Below are positions 43,745 to 52,545 of a stretch of 64,000 nt of DNA, piece after piece (the stretch's first letter is position 1; every line of letters starts with the position of its first letter). The translations under genes were made by a program, and so were the position numbers. The DNA is from Cyanobacterium stanieri PCC 7202 (GTDB taxonomy: Bacteria; Cyanobacteriota; Cyanobacteriia; Cyanobacteriales; Cyanobacteriaceae). The notes under the pieces are model-generated. The model ran no database searches. It was given only the letters and a program-made list of their open reading frames with translations, and was not told the origin of the DNA. The DNA is taken from positions 2,303,547 to 2,367,546 of the forward strand of contig CP003940.1 in NCBI GenBank assembly GCA_000317655.1, read 5' to 3'.

Positions 43745-44752
43745 TTAAACTTTGGCAACCTCTTGAGATTCTGTATTCGCAACAGTACCAGTGATTTTCT
43801 CGTAGGTTTCACGCATTTTTAGACCTACTAAAACTTGGAATAAACCAGTACCATTGTTAGAACCGGGATAGTCTTTATGTTTTAATAACAACTCGGTCAT
43901 TTCGCCATAATACTTAGTACCAGTACGGCTGAGATGACTTTCCACATAGATCATCTCTTCTAAATTATCGAATTGACCGTCAATTTCGAGAATAGAAACT
44001 TCATTACCCATGTAGTTATCAGGTCCATAGTACATTTTTAGACCAGGATAAGAACAGGTTAATTTACGTCCACAGGGGCGCCAATCAATGGTAGAACCTT
44101 CGTCAAATAAATAGGTAGGCTCAAAATGTTCGATACCTTCTTTTTCAATTAAACGAACTCGTAAGATTTTACCTTCTTTTTCTTCTATTAATTGGGTAGG
44201 CAATACTTGGATAACAATATCTGCGTATTGTTTCTGAGGTTCAATATAGGCGGTGAAGTCAGGTTTTCTAGCATTGATAGAAGCCACAACATCATCATAG
44301 GTATGACCTCTTTCAGCCATATCACGCTGAATTTTCCATTGAATTTTTACTTCTTCGCTGATGTCGAGGTAAACACTGAAGTCAACTAATTCTCTTACTC
44401 TCTCATCATAGAGAGGGTGCAAACCTTCGATTACAATAACCTTGTTAGGTTCAATTTTTTCGGGAGGGTCTAATTCTCCTGTTTCATGGTTATAAATAGG
44501 TTTATCAATAGCTTGACCATTTTTTAAGGCTTTAATTTGTTCGGCCATTAAGTCGAAGTTATTGGCTTTAGGATCTAAAGCGGTAACACCTGCTGCTTTT
44601 CTACCTTTACGATCTAAACTATGATAGTCATCAAGACAGATAACGGTCATAAATTCTTTACCGAATAAGTCTTCTAAACGACGTAAAAAAGTTGATTTAC
44701 CGCAACCAGAATCTCCAGCTACTCCAATAATTACTACTTTATCTTGAGTCAT
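43745..44752 (-). CDS. prk: phosphoribulokinase
   Basis: Makes ribulose 1,5-bisphosphate from ribulose 5-phosphate and ATP in the Calvin-Benson cycle. The 335-residue protein has Walker A GVAGDSGCGKST with Cys17, the second N-terminal regulatory cysteine Cys39 (TVICLDDYH), the VIEGLHPLYDERVRELVD catalytic block, and the C-terminal pair Cys227/Cys233 (RPCGRKLTC). These cysteine pairs are those used for thioredoxin control and for GAPDH-CP12-PRK complex formation in oxygenic phototrophs. Divergent from dxr, with about 240 bp between. Confidence 0.96.
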   Translation of the reverse strand: MTQDKVVIIGVAGDSGCGKSTFLRRLEDLFGKEFMTVICLDDYHSLDRKGRKAAGVTALDPKANNFDLMAEQIKALKNGQAIDKPIYNHETGELDPPEKIEPNKVIVIEGLHPLYDERVRELVDFSVYLDISEEVKIQWKIQRDMAERGHTYDDVVASINARKPDFTAYIEPQKQYADIVIQVLPTQLIEEKEGKILRVRLIEKEGIEHFEPTYLFDEGSTIDWRPCGRKLTCSYPGLKMYYGPDNYMGNEVSILEIDGQFDNLEEMIYVESHLSRTGTKYYGEMTELLLKHKDYPGSNNGTGLFQVLVGLKMRETYEKITGTVANTESQEVAKV

Positions 44753-44877
44753 TTTTTCCTCTATATGTGAAACTAAATATACTTTATATAAGTAATCTTG
44801 CTATTGATTGTTATCTTATCAGTCAATTGCACATTATTCTATATTTAAAGTGTCAAAAAGACGACCCCTATTATAAT

Positions 44878-44988
44878 TTACCTTCCATGACCTTGGGCAG
44901 GTTCAAAGATGGGATACTCAACGAACATTGAACCGAGATGATTCCAATGCCAATCTGTAATAAGATATTGATTATCACCATGACACAC
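44878..44988 (-). CDS. possible 36-residue peptide between prk and dxr
   Basis: A GTG-started frame reading MCHGDNQYLITDWHWNHL..., ending in VEYPIFEPAQGHGR, with a composition (W, H, Y, F, P-rich, no low complexity) that looks protein-like rather than random in an AT-rich gap. It lies on the same strand as prk, about 125 bp upstream, and its start nearly abuts the dxr ATG on the other strand. No clear Shine-Dalgarno. I do not recognise it; it could equally be the remnant of a longer gene. Confidence 0.28.
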   Translation of the reverse strand: MCHGDNQYLITDWHWNHLGSMFVEYPIFEPAQGHGR

Positions 44989-44994
44989 TAAGCT

Positions 44995-46164
44995 ATGAAA
45001 TCAATTTCTATATTAGGATCTACAGGATCTATCGGTACTCAAACTTTAGATATTGTTAGGGAAAATCCTGAACAGTTTCGGGTAATTGGATTGGCGGCGG
45101 GTAGTAATTTGACTCTTTTGGCGCAACAAATTCAAGAATTTAGACCAGAAATTGTCGCTATTCGTAATGAGGATAATTTGCCTTCCCTAAAAGAATTATT
45201 AACGAATCTTGATTATCAACCGATTCTCGTGGGGGGGAGTGATGGTATTTGTGAGGTGGCAAGGTATGGAAGCGCTCAAAGTGTGGTCACGGGTATTGTG
45301 GGGTGTGCTGGTTTATTGCCTACCATTGCGGCTATTAAGGCAGGAAAGGATATTGCTTTAGCGAATAAGGAGACTTTAATTGCAGGGGGCCCGGTGGTAT
45401 TGCCTCTGGTGGAAGAATATGGAGTAAAACTCCTACCTGCGGATTCTGAGCATTCAGCGATTTTTCAATGTTTGCAAGGTGTACCTGATGGGGGTTTGAG
45501 GAAAATTATTTTAACGGCTTCTGGTGGCTCTTTTCGTGATTTACCTGTGGAAAAATTAGCGTCAGTAACGGTTCAAGATGCCCTTAAACATCCTAATTGG
45601 TCCATGGGTCAAAAGATTACCATTGACTCTGCCACTTTGATGAATAAGGGATTGGAGGTGATTGAGGCTCATTATCTTTTTGGTATGGATTATGATGATA
45701 TTGATATTGTTATCCATCCTCAAAGCATTATCCATTCGATGGTGGAATTGCAGGATACTTCGGTATTAGCACAGTTGGGATGGGCGGATATGCGTTTGCC
45801 TTTACTCTATGCGCTTTCTTATCCCGATCGCCTTTATACTAATTGGGAGTCATTGGATTTGGTGAAAGTAGGTAGTCTGACTTTCCGTGAGCCTGATCAT
45901 CAGAAATATCCTTGTATGCAGTTGGCATATAATGCTGGTAGGGCTGGGGGTTGTTTACCTGCGGTGTTGAATGCTGCCAATGAACAGGCGGTGGCTCTTT
46001 TCCTTGAGGAAAAAATTGCCTTTCTCGATATTCCTCGTTTAATAGAGACTGTGTGCGATCGCTTCTCGAACCAAAATAAAACTCAACCCTCCTTAGATGA
46101 TATAATTGAGGCGGATAAATGGGCGAGAAAAGAGGTCTTACAATGCCTCACCGTCTTGGCTTAA
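44995..46164 (+). CDS. dxr: 1-deoxy-D-xylulose 5-phosphate reductoisomerase
   Basis: Converts DXP to 2-C-methyl-D-erythritol 4-phosphate with NADPH, the committed step of the MEP isoprenoid pathway that feeds carotenoids, phytol and quinones. The 389-residue protein has the NADPH loop [14 protein letters not shown] at the N-terminus, the [11 protein letters not shown] segment, the metal/substrate motif [13 protein letters not shown], and the [10 protein letters not shown] and [15 protein letters not shown] blocks. Followed after 18 bp by the SucD-like gene on the same strand. Confidence 0.96.
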   Translation: MKSISILGSTGSIGTQTLDIVRENPEQFRVIGLAAGSNLTLLAQQIQEFRPEIVAIRNEDNLPSLKELLTNLDYQPILVGGSDGICEVARYGSAQSVVTGIVGCAGLLPTIAAIKAGKDIALANKETLIAGGPVVLPLVEEYGVKLLPADSEHSAIFQCLQGVPDGGLRKIILTASGGSFRDLPVEKLASVTVQDALKHPNWSMGQKITIDSATLMNKGLEVIEAHYLFGMDYDDIDIVIHPQSIIHSMVELQDTSVLAQLGWADMRLPLLYALSYPDRLYTNWESLDLVKVGSLTFREPDHQKYPCMQLAYNAGRAGGCLPAVLNAANEQAVALFLEEKIAFLDIPRLIETVCDRFSNQNKTQPSLDDIIEADKWARKEVLQCLTVLA

Positions 46165-46182
46165 ACAAACAACAAAAATATT

Positions 46183-47055
46183 ATGGTATGGAATTTAGAA
46201 CAAAAAATACTATTACAGGGTATTAATGAACCTGATGCCCTATCCTATATCAAAGCCACCCAATGGAAAAACGCCCATCAATTAGTGGGCATACCATCAG
46301 AATATATGGGGGATTCCTACCATGATATACCTTTGTTCGATCTGGTCAACGAGGCAGTCGAACATCTTGAAGGTATCACCACCAGCATTATCCTAAATCA
46401 TCCCTATGCCGTCCTTGATGCCGCCCTAGAAGCCATGGACGCAGGGATAACACAAATTATCATCAACTCGGGAGGAATACCTCCCCTTGATTTATTTCGA
46501 CTCAAACAAAAAGCCCAACAAAAGCAAGTAGAATTACTAGGTACTAACGGAGCGGGAATTTTAACCACTGATAAAGCTAGTTATGGAGTGTTGAACCCTC
46601 AGTTATACAACTTGGGCAATATTGGTATGATCAACTATGGAGATAGTAGAATCAGTTTTGAGTTAGCTTTGCTTTTCCAAGAAAACAATCATGGCACATC
46701 CATGGTGATTAATCTTGGCAATTGTCCTTTTCAAGAAATTAACTGGGAAATGTTGATTTCTACCCTAAATAATGATCCCAACACAGAAAAAATCATTATT
46801 GCCATCAATAATATACTTTCAATCAACTATGAAAAATTGGCTTATATTGTTGCCAACTGCGGAGAAAAACCTGTATTAATTTATAATTTAGATCCTGATA
46901 ATCTCAACGCTATCATGAGAAAACCTCAACCAAGGATTATCACAGATCAGATACCTTTACACCTCAATCAAATTAAATCTCCCCAGGAAGTTTTGCAATA
47001 TTGGCAAGAATCTGGTTTAAATATTATCTCTAATCCCCTCGACATTTTAAGTTAG
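46183..47055 (+). CDS. SucD-like CoA-binding-fold protein lacking the catalytic histidine region
   Basis: A 290-residue protein with the layout of the succinyl-CoA synthetase alpha subunit: ILLQGINEPDALSYIK aligns with the N-terminal Rossmann start, PLFDLVNEAVEHLEGITTSIIL and DAALEAMDAGITQIIINSGGIPPLDLFRLK with the SucD helices, and LLGTNGAGILT with the GPNCPG loop. The part that should hold the phosphohistidine (GHAGA in SucD) is replaced by CGEKPVLIYNL. So ligase activity is unlikely; a nucleotide- or CoA-binding regulatory role is possible. Cotranscribed with dxr; the pairing has no obvious metabolic logic. Confidence 0.68.
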   Translation: MVWNLEQKILLQGINEPDALSYIKATQWKNAHQLVGIPSEYMGDSYHDIPLFDLVNEAVEHLEGITTSIILNHPYAVLDAALEAMDAGITQIIINSGGIPPLDLFRLKQKAQQKQVELLGTNGAGILTTDKASYGVLNPQLYNLGNIGMINYGDSRISFELALLFQENNHGTSMVINLGNCPFQEINWEMLISTLNNDPNTEKIIIAINNILSINYEKLAYIVANCGEKPVLIYNLDPDNLNAIMRKPQPRIITDQIPLHLNQIKSPQEVLQYWQESGLNIISNPLDILS

Positions 47056-47149
47056 TTAATTTTGTCAAATGTAGTTGGTGCTGAGTTTCCTAGGAGCGTT
47101 GATACTATATCATAAACTAGACAATCAAATTTTAGGTGAGATATAAATT

Positions 47150-47320
47150 ATGACTACTCATTTTATTACTGCGGAAATTGATTTGAAAGAAAATCCTTTG
47201 AAGTTTAAGCAAGATGTTGAAGAAAAGTTGAGTCAAGAAGGTGAGCCTCTACGTTGGGCTGTTACTGAGGTTGACAAAAAAGCCGAAAAAGCCCGTGTAG
47301 AGGCGATCGTAACTAAGTAG
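47150..47320 (+). CDS. 56-residue conserved-looking small protein
   Basis: Translates as MTTHFITAEIDLKENPLKFK... ending EAIVTK: acidic/basic balanced, one predicted strand-helix unit, no signal peptide or membrane segment. An AGGTGAG Shine-Dalgarno ends seven bases before the ATG, and the codon use is like that of neighbouring genes; a HIP1-like GCGATCG lies near the 3' end. The stop is one base from the stop of the convergent DUF4335 gene. Function unknown. Confidence 0.7.
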   Translation: MTTHFITAEIDLKENPLKFKQDVEEKLSQEGEPLRWAVTEVDKKAEKARVEAIVTK

Positions 47321-47321
47321 T

Positions 47322-48584
47322 CTATTCTCGAAAGGTATTCACATTACCATCAGGACTAAAAATAACCCTTACTCTTACTGCTTCGGATTCACTTAGGGGA
47401 GAAATAATGGTTTCTCCTCGAAGGGGTAAGGGGGTTCTATCAATAAAAAACCCTGCGGTTTGTCCGATGGGAGAGATGCTACTTACGGAGCCTTCTGAGG
47501 TGATTATAAGGCGATACTCGATGCTTTGGGTAAGGTTTTCGGGAGGTTGCCAACGACTGGCAAAATAATTTCTGACCTTTTCTTGGGGAGATTGGCTCGG
47601 GGTAGGAGTATCATTTTCGGGGATGTCATTATTGTTATCGTTGTTTGCTTGAGGGTTTCTGGCCTGTAGGGGAGGAGTAGGAGGTAAATTAGGACGATTT
47701 GACCCCAATCTGGGTAGGGGCTGAGGGGCTGGTGCTAAGTCTGCGGGGGGTGGTGGTGATGAACCCCCAGAAGTAGGTGGGGGAGGGGTTGCGTTTCCCG
47801 AGGTGGGCGGAGGAGGAGCTGGTAATTCTAGCCCACTGCCATTATTTTCTAATGGGGGAGGGGGAAAGTCGGCAGGAGGTAGGGGAATATCTCCTGTGGG
47901 TGGTGGCAGGGGTTGTCTGCCTAATAGGTTATCGGGGACATCTGGCAAACTAATGGGAGGCAAGGAATCTCTATCAAGGGGGGTTGGGGGTTCTACTTCG
48001 GGAAATTCGGGGAATTCGGTTTCGGTGGCGGTTTCGATTTCTTCTACTTCTTCGGTTACGGTGGTACTGTTATACCACCAAAATCCACCTACCACCATAA
48101 GAGCGATCGCACTTACACCCACAATACTTTTAAAAGGGGCGAAGGGGGAATAAACTTTATTTTCACTGTCTCGGAAGTCAAGGTAAAAGTTTTCGAGGGC
48201 GTTGGTAAAATCCAAAAATTGGGTATGGGTTAATTTGATGGATTGGTGATCTTCAGTTTTAATCCGATGATACAGTTGACCGTTACTTACAATCAGAAAA
48301 TCATCGTTTTGCTCCTCATTTACCTCTTCTTGCTCAAAATCGAGGTTTTCGAGGTATTTATCGAGGTATTGATTCATTTTTGCCCTCATTTTCTCTAATA
48401 AGGTGCGATCGCCCCTAAGCATAATCAAATCCTGACTAGGCATTCTCGGATCATCAAAACTCAACTCAAAGGTATAATCAGGAGCCAAATTTTGCCCCTT
48501 GAGAGGCAAAAAAGAAGGAGGATTATAGATATTGAGAGTACAAGTAGGGGGTGTATAACTTTTGTATAAAGATTCTTTACTCAT
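47322..48584 (-). CDS. DUF4335-type membrane protein with long Pro-rich region
   Basis: A 420-residue protein. The N-terminal 150 residues (opening SYTPPTCTLNIYNPPSFLPL) look like the cyanobacterial DUF4335 domain. One transmembrane helix follows (about 153-171: SIVGVSAIALMVVGGFWWY), then an acidic segment and a Pro/Ser/Gly-rich stretch (about 195-320, many PPP and PLPPP runs), and a C-terminal beta-type domain (about 330-418: YFASRWQPPENLTQSIEYRLIITSEGSVSSI). The layout, a cytoplasmic domain, a helix, a periplasm-spanning proline stretch and a terminal globule, recalls TonB-like or envelope-spanning proteins, but no TonB C-terminus is seen. Function unknown. Confidence 0.7.
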   Translation of the reverse strand: MSKESLYKSYTPPTCTLNIYNPPSFLPLKGQNLAPDYTFELSFDDPRMPSQDLIMLRGDRTLLEKMRAKMNQYLDKYLENLDFEQEEVNEEQNDDFLIVSNGQLYHRIKTEDHQSIKLTHTQFLDFTNALENFYLDFRDSENKVYSPFAPFKSIVGVSAIALMVVGGFWWYNSTTVTEEVEEIETATETEFPEFPEVEPPTPLDRDSLPPISLPDVPDNLLGRQPLPPPTGDIPLPPADFPPPPLENNGSGLELPAPPPPTSGNATPPPPTSGGSSPPPPADLAPAPQPLPRLGSNRPNLPPTPPLQARNPQANNDNNNDIPENDTPTPSQSPQEKVRNYFASRWQPPENLTQSIEYRLIITSEGSVSSISPIGQTAGFFIDRTPLPLRGETIISPLSESEAVRVRVIFSPDGNVNTFRE

Positions 48585-48590
48585 GTTGAA

Positions 48591-48632
48591 ATAATTGATA
48601 ATTGATAATTGATAATTGAGAATGGATAATAG
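48591..48632. repeat. heptamer tract ATAATTG
   Basis: Four near-perfect ATAATTG units followed by two degenerate ones, between the DUF4335 start and the thrS promoter region. Confidence 0.65.
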
Positions 48633-48756
48633 AAGAAAATTAACGGTTAATGATAATTATCACTATTGTCCATAGTTCCAAAAAGAATATAAGCAGAGAT
48701 CCCGTTAAAATAATGAGATAATAGTATTTTAGAGAATTAATATATATTTTATTTTT

Positions 48757-50574
48757 ATGGCAGATCAATCCATAGCAGAAGTAATAAAATTACCCCGTAC
48801 CAGCGAATCAGAACACCTAAAAAAAATACGCCATACCACCTCCCACATTATGGCCATGGCAGTACAAAAATTATATCCTAACGCTCAAGTAACCATCGGC
48901 CCTTGGACAGAAACGGGATTTTATTATGACTTCGATTTGCCCGAACCCCTAACCGAAAAAGATCTTAAAACCATCAAAAAAGAAATGGTTAAGATTATCA
49001 AGAAAAAATTACCCGTTGTCAGGGAAGTCGTCACCAGAGAAGAAGCCCAAAAAAGAATCCAATCTATTAATGAACCCTATAAACTAGAAATCCTTGATAG
49101 CATCAAAGAAGATCCTATCACCATCTATCACCTAGCCGATGAATGGTGGGATTTGTGCGCGGGACCCCACCTCGAAACCACTGGAGAGATTAACCCGAAG
49201 GCGATCGCCCTTGAATCCATAGCAGGAGCCTATTGGCGAGGAGATGCCAACAACCAACAACTACAAAGACTATACGGCACCGCTTGGGAAACCCCCGAAC
49301 AACTAGCCGAATATAAACGCCGTAAAGAAGAAGCCCTCAAACGAGATCACCGCAAACTGGGCAAAGAACTAGGCTTATTCATTTTCTCAGATCCCGTCGG
49401 GCCCGGCTTACCCCTCTGGACACCCAAAGGCACCCTCATTCGTTCCACCCTCGAAGACTTCCTCAAACAAGAGCAAGTAAAAAGAGGTTATTTACCCGTA
49501 GTCACCCCCCATATCGGTAGAGTTGATCTATTCAAAATTTCAGGACATTGGCAAAACTACAAAGAAGATATGTTTCCCATGATGGCGGATAACGCTGAAG
49601 AAATGGAGAAAGAAATCGGCTTTGTCATGAAACCCATGAACTGCCCCTTTCACATCCAAATTTATAAAAGTGAACTGCGCTCCTACCGTCAGTTACCCAT
49701 GCGCCTAGCGGAATTTGGCACCGTTTACCGTTACGAACAATCAGGGGAACTAGGAGGACTAACTAGGGTAAGGGGCTTTACTGTGGATGACTCCCACCTA
49801 TTCGTTACCCCAGATCAACTAGAATCAGAATTTTTCAGCGTAGTGGATCTCATTTTATCCGTGTTCAAGAGCCTTCAGTTGAAAAACTTTAAAGCTCGTC
49901 TGAGTTTTCGAGATCCTGAATCTGATAAATATATCGGTAGTCAAGAGGTATGGGATAAAGCCCAGAGCGCTATCCGTAACGCCGTGCAAAAGTTGGATAT
50001 GGAATACTTTGAAGCCCCCGGAGAAGCCGCTTTTTATGGTCCTAAACTTGATTTTATCTTCCAAGATGCCCTCGAGCGAGAATGGCAATTGGGAACCGTA
50101 CAGGTGGACTACAACCTACCCGAAAGATTTAACCTCGAATACATCGCCCCCGATGGCTCTCGTCAGCGCCCTGTCATGATTCACCGAGCGCCCTTCGGCT
50201 CCCTCGAGCGTCTCATCGGCATTTTAATCGAAGAATACGCTGGCGATTTCCCCTTGTGGTTAGCCCCCACCCAAGCCCGTTTGATGGCGGTTAACGATGA
50301 CTTTTTACCCTTTGCCCAAGAAGTATGTCAAAAAATGCTCTTAGCAGGAATCCGCGCTGAGGTTGATAGTAGTGGGGAAAGATTGGGTAAGATGATTCGT
50401 AATGCAGAAAAAGAAAAAATCCCTGTTATGGCGGTAATCGGTGGTAATGAGGTAGAAAGTAATACTCTCAGTATCCGTACCCGTGCTAAGGGCGATTTAG
50501 GGGCTTTAGCTGTGGATGAGGTCATTTCTAAAATGGCTGAGGCAATCAAAAATCGTGATGCAGGAATAGAATAA
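48757..50574 (+). CDS. thrS: threonyl-tRNA synthetase, form without TGS domain
   Basis: Charges tRNA-Thr. The 605-residue protein starts almost directly at the editing domain (RHTTSHIMAMAVQKLYP, then the HXXXH and CAGPHLETTGEI zinc-like motifs, about 25-185), followed by the class II core (about 235-500) with the zinc ligands in MNCPFHIQIY and HRAPFGSLERLIG, and an anticodon-binding domain (about 505-600). The N-terminal TGS domain of E. coli ThrS is missing; the first 18 residues are too short for it. A tRNA-Thr gene lies 1.1 kb downstream on the other strand. Confidence 0.95.
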   Translation: MADQSIAEVIKLPRTSESEHLKKIRHTTSHIMAMAVQKLYPNAQVTIGPWTETGFYYDFDLPEPLTEKDLKTIKKEMVKIIKKKLPVVREVVTREEAQKRIQSINEPYKLEILDSIKEDPITIYHLADEWWDLCAGPHLETTGEINPKAIALESIAGAYWRGDANNQQLQRLYGTAWETPEQLAEYKRRKEEALKRDHRKLGKELGLFIFSDPVGPGLPLWTPKGTLIRSTLEDFLKQEQVKRGYLPVVTPHIGRVDLFKISGHWQNYKEDMFPMMADNAEEMEKEIGFVMKPMNCPFHIQIYKSELRSYRQLPMRLAEFGTVYRYEQSGELGGLTRVRGFTVDDSHLFVTPDQLESEFFSVVDLILSVFKSLQLKNFKARLSFRDPESDKYIGSQEVWDKAQSAIRNAVQKLDMEYFEAPGEAAFYGPKLDFIFQDALEREWQLGTVQVDYNLPERFNLEYIAPDGSRQRPVMIHRAPFGSLERLIGILIEEYAGDFPLWLAPTQARLMAVNDDFLPFAQEVCQKMLLAGIRAEVDSSGERLGKMIRNAEKEKIPVMAVIGGNEVESNTLSIRTRAKGDLGALAVDEVISKMAEAIKNRDAGIE

Positions 50575-50585
50575 ATAATTGATAA

Positions 50586-50650
50586 TAGGGAACGGGGAAT
50601 GGGGAACAGTTTTCAATGGTTTATGGTTATAAATTGATAATATAAACGAT
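50586..50650. repeat. heptamer tract and dispersed repeat between thrS and pheA
   Basis: Degenerate 7-mers (AGGGAAC, GGGGAAT, GGGGAAC; about 50586-50609) run into AGTTTTCAATGGTTTATGGTTATAAATTGATA..., which recurs with few changes at about 13289-13330. A GGGCAAC/GGGCAATG stretch follows in inverted orientation near 50664-50685. Confidence 0.6.
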
Positions 50651-50714
50651 CAAAAATCATTGCCCATTCCTTGTTGCCCACCCAAAGCATTTATCCACCA
50701 TAACCAAATTTTTT

Positions 50715-51584
50715 ATGATCAAATCCATTGCACATTTAGGCCCAAAGGGTACTTATTCGGAAGTTGCTACCTTGATTTATGCCCAAAATTTGGAGGCACA
50801 GACGGGTATAGAAACGGAGTTAGTACCTTATCCCAATATTGCCCAAACTCTCTTGGCGGTTGCCGACGGGAGGGCAGATGTGGCGGTGGTGCCTGTGGAA
50901 AATTCTATCCAAGGAATTGTATCCATGACATTGGATAGTTTGTGGGAGTTGGATGGTTTACAAATTCAGCAGGGCTTAACTCTGCCTGTGGTACATAATT
51001 TCCTGTCTCGGGGTAATTCCCTTGAGGGTATCAAAACGGTTTACTCCCATCCCCAGGCTCTTGCTCAGTGCCAAAAGTGGCTTGATCAACATACCCCAGA
51101 TGCCAAATTGGTAGCGGCGAACTCTACCACTGAAGCCCTACAAGTGGTTAACCATGATCCCACAGCAGGGGCGATCGCATCTTTACGGGCAGCCCAACTC
51201 TACGATTTACCCATCAAGGAAGCCAATATTAATGACTATCCCGATAACTGTACCCGTTTCTGGGTAGTAAGTAAGGAGAAAAAAGAAGATGGTGATTATG
51301 TCTCCCTCGGTTTTTCCTTTGAAAAAAATAAACCGGGAGTATTAGTAAAACCCTTACAAATTTTTGCAGAACATAATATTAATTTGACTCGAATAGAGTC
51401 AAGACCTACAAAGCGTTCTTTAGGAGAATATCTATTTTTTATTGATTTACAGAAAAAAGAATCTAAAAAAGAGGTTAATTTGGCTTTGTCTGATTTATCT
51501 TCCCTTACTAAAACCCTAAAAATATTTGGTAACTATAACGTTTTAAATATCGATTACTCCCAATGTGAAAATCTACCTATTTAA
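50715..51584 (+). CDS. pheA: prephenate dehydratase
   Basis: Converts prephenate to phenylpyruvate in phenylalanine synthesis. The 289-residue protein is a monofunctional PDT without a chorismate mutase domain: the catalytic part has GPKGTYSEVA near the start, VVPVENSIQGIVSMTLD, and NCTRFWVV with the catalytic threonine of the T-R-F motif; the ACT domain (about 195-285) has the phenylalanine-binding ESRPTKR motif. Feedback inhibition by phenylalanine is expected. Ends just before a degenerate copy of the MITE-like repeat. Confidence 0.95.
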   Translation: MIKSIAHLGPKGTYSEVATLIYAQNLEAQTGIETELVPYPNIAQTLLAVADGRADVAVVPVENSIQGIVSMTLDSLWELDGLQIQQGLTLPVVHNFLSRGNSLEGIKTVYSHPQALAQCQKWLDQHTPDAKLVAANSTTEALQVVNHDPTAGAIASLRAAQLYDLPIKEANINDYPDNCTRFWVVSKEKKEDGDYVSLGFSFEKNKPGVLVKPLQIFAEHNINLTRIESRPTKRSLGEYLFFIDLQKKESKKEVNLALSDLSSLTKTLKIFGNYNVLNIDYSQCENLPI

Positions 51585-51589
51585 CCTCA

Positions 51590-51633
51590 GTTCGGGATTT
51601 GTTGGTATGTTACGGACATAGCATACTACATCC
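51590..51633. repeat. decayed copy of the MITE-like repeat
   Basis: GTTCGGGAT (51590-51598) is the left end, and GGACATAGCATACTACATCC (51614-51633) is the palindrome core with compensating and non-compensating changes. The right end is not recognisable. Confidence 0.55.
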
Positions 51634-51701
51634 CCACAGGCAACTCAAATATATATTGGGTAATAAACATAATTATCAATTGTTCATTATCAATTATCAA
51701 A

Positions 51702-51774
51702 AGCCATCTATCGGACTTGAACCGATAACCTTATCATTACAAGTGATGTGCTCTACCAATTGAGCTAAGATGGC
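51702..51774 (-). tRNA. trnT: tRNA-Thr (anticodon UGU)
   Basis: Folds as a 73-nt tRNA: acceptor GCCATCT/AGATGGC (7 bp), D arm GCTC-AATTGGTA-GAGC, anticodon loop CTTGTAA with anticodon TGT, variable loop AGGTT, T arm ATCGG-TTCAAGT-CCGAT, discriminator T. The first pair of the anticodon stem is a C-A mismatch. CCA is not encoded. About 1.1 kb from thrS. Confidence 0.95.
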
Positions 51775-51876
51775 TGGTTTAGGATGCTAAATATACTCAA
51801 GTAACTTCGAGGATTACTTTTTTTATTTGCAAGATATATTATAACGAATGTAGTGGGGAGTTTGTCAAGAAAGAAT

Positions 51877-52524
51877 CTAAACTAATTGAGATTGAATAGC
51901 CCAGCGAGATAACTCCGTACGGTTATGTAATCCTGTTTTATTAAGCATATTAGAAACATGACTTTCTACGGTGCGCTGACTTACTCCCAACTCAATGGAT
52001 ATTTCTCGATTTGACAAACCCTGAGAAACTAAGCTAACTACCTTTGTTTCTGTGGGGGTTAATTCCACCGATTTAGGTACTTGAATCCTTGCACCCATAT
52101 CACCACGACTGGCACTGCTACCCATTAAACGGCGACTATAACTCAAAGTGGATTTTACTTGAGCCACTAATTCCTCTGGTTCAAAAGGTTTTACTAAGTA
52201 AACATCAGCCCCTGTATTTAAGCCCCTAATTTTATCTTTGGTTTGGGCTTTGGCGGATAAGAATATCACGGGTACTTGATTCCAAAGGGGGTTTTGACGT
52301 ATTTCTTCCACGAAGCTATAACCATCCATTTCTGGCATCATCACGTCACAGATGATTAAGTCGGGAACATCTCTTTCCAAAAGATTAAGGGCTTCTCTTC
52401 CCTGACTAGCGGTTAAAACATGGTAGCCATTGAATTCAAGATAATCTTTAACCAAAAGAATGAGGTTAGGATCATCATCTATTAACAGAAGTTTATCGGT
52501 GTTGTTGTTTTGTTTTTCTTTCAT
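51877..52524 (-). CDS. NarL/LuxR-family response regulator
   Basis: A 215-residue regulator: a receiver with acidic pocket DDD at 16-18, phospho-acceptor Asp60 (LIICDVMMPEMDGY) and the lysine of YLVKPFEPEEL, then a LuxR-type helix-turn-helix (about 150-212: LTPTETKVVSLVSQGLSNREISIELGVSQRTVESHVSNML). It resembles the conserved cyanobacterial and plastid Ycf29/Rre1-type regulators, but I cannot assign the orthologue. It starts 21 bp after the DUF2854 gene on the same strand, so the two are probably cotranscribed. Confidence 0.88.
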   Translation of the reverse strand: MKEKQNNNTDKLLLIDDDPNLILLVKDYLEFNGYHVLTASQGREALNLLERDVPDLIICDVMMPEMDGYSFVEEIRQNPLWNQVPVIFLSAKAQTKDKIRGLNTGADVYLVKPFEPEELVAQVKSTLSYSRRLMGSSASRGDMGARIQVPKSVELTPTETKVVSLVSQGLSNREISIELGVSQRTVESHVSNMLNKTGLHNRTELSRWAIQSQLV

Positions 52525-52545
52525 TGTTTTATTAATTATCCAATG

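Noticed and set aside
47960-48000. Second in-frame copy of the gcvP-type palindromic repeat inside the DUF4335 gene
   Set aside because: A GGGGGGTTGGGGG stretch encodes PTPLDRD, but it lies in a Pro-rich region and lacks the complementary C6 arm.
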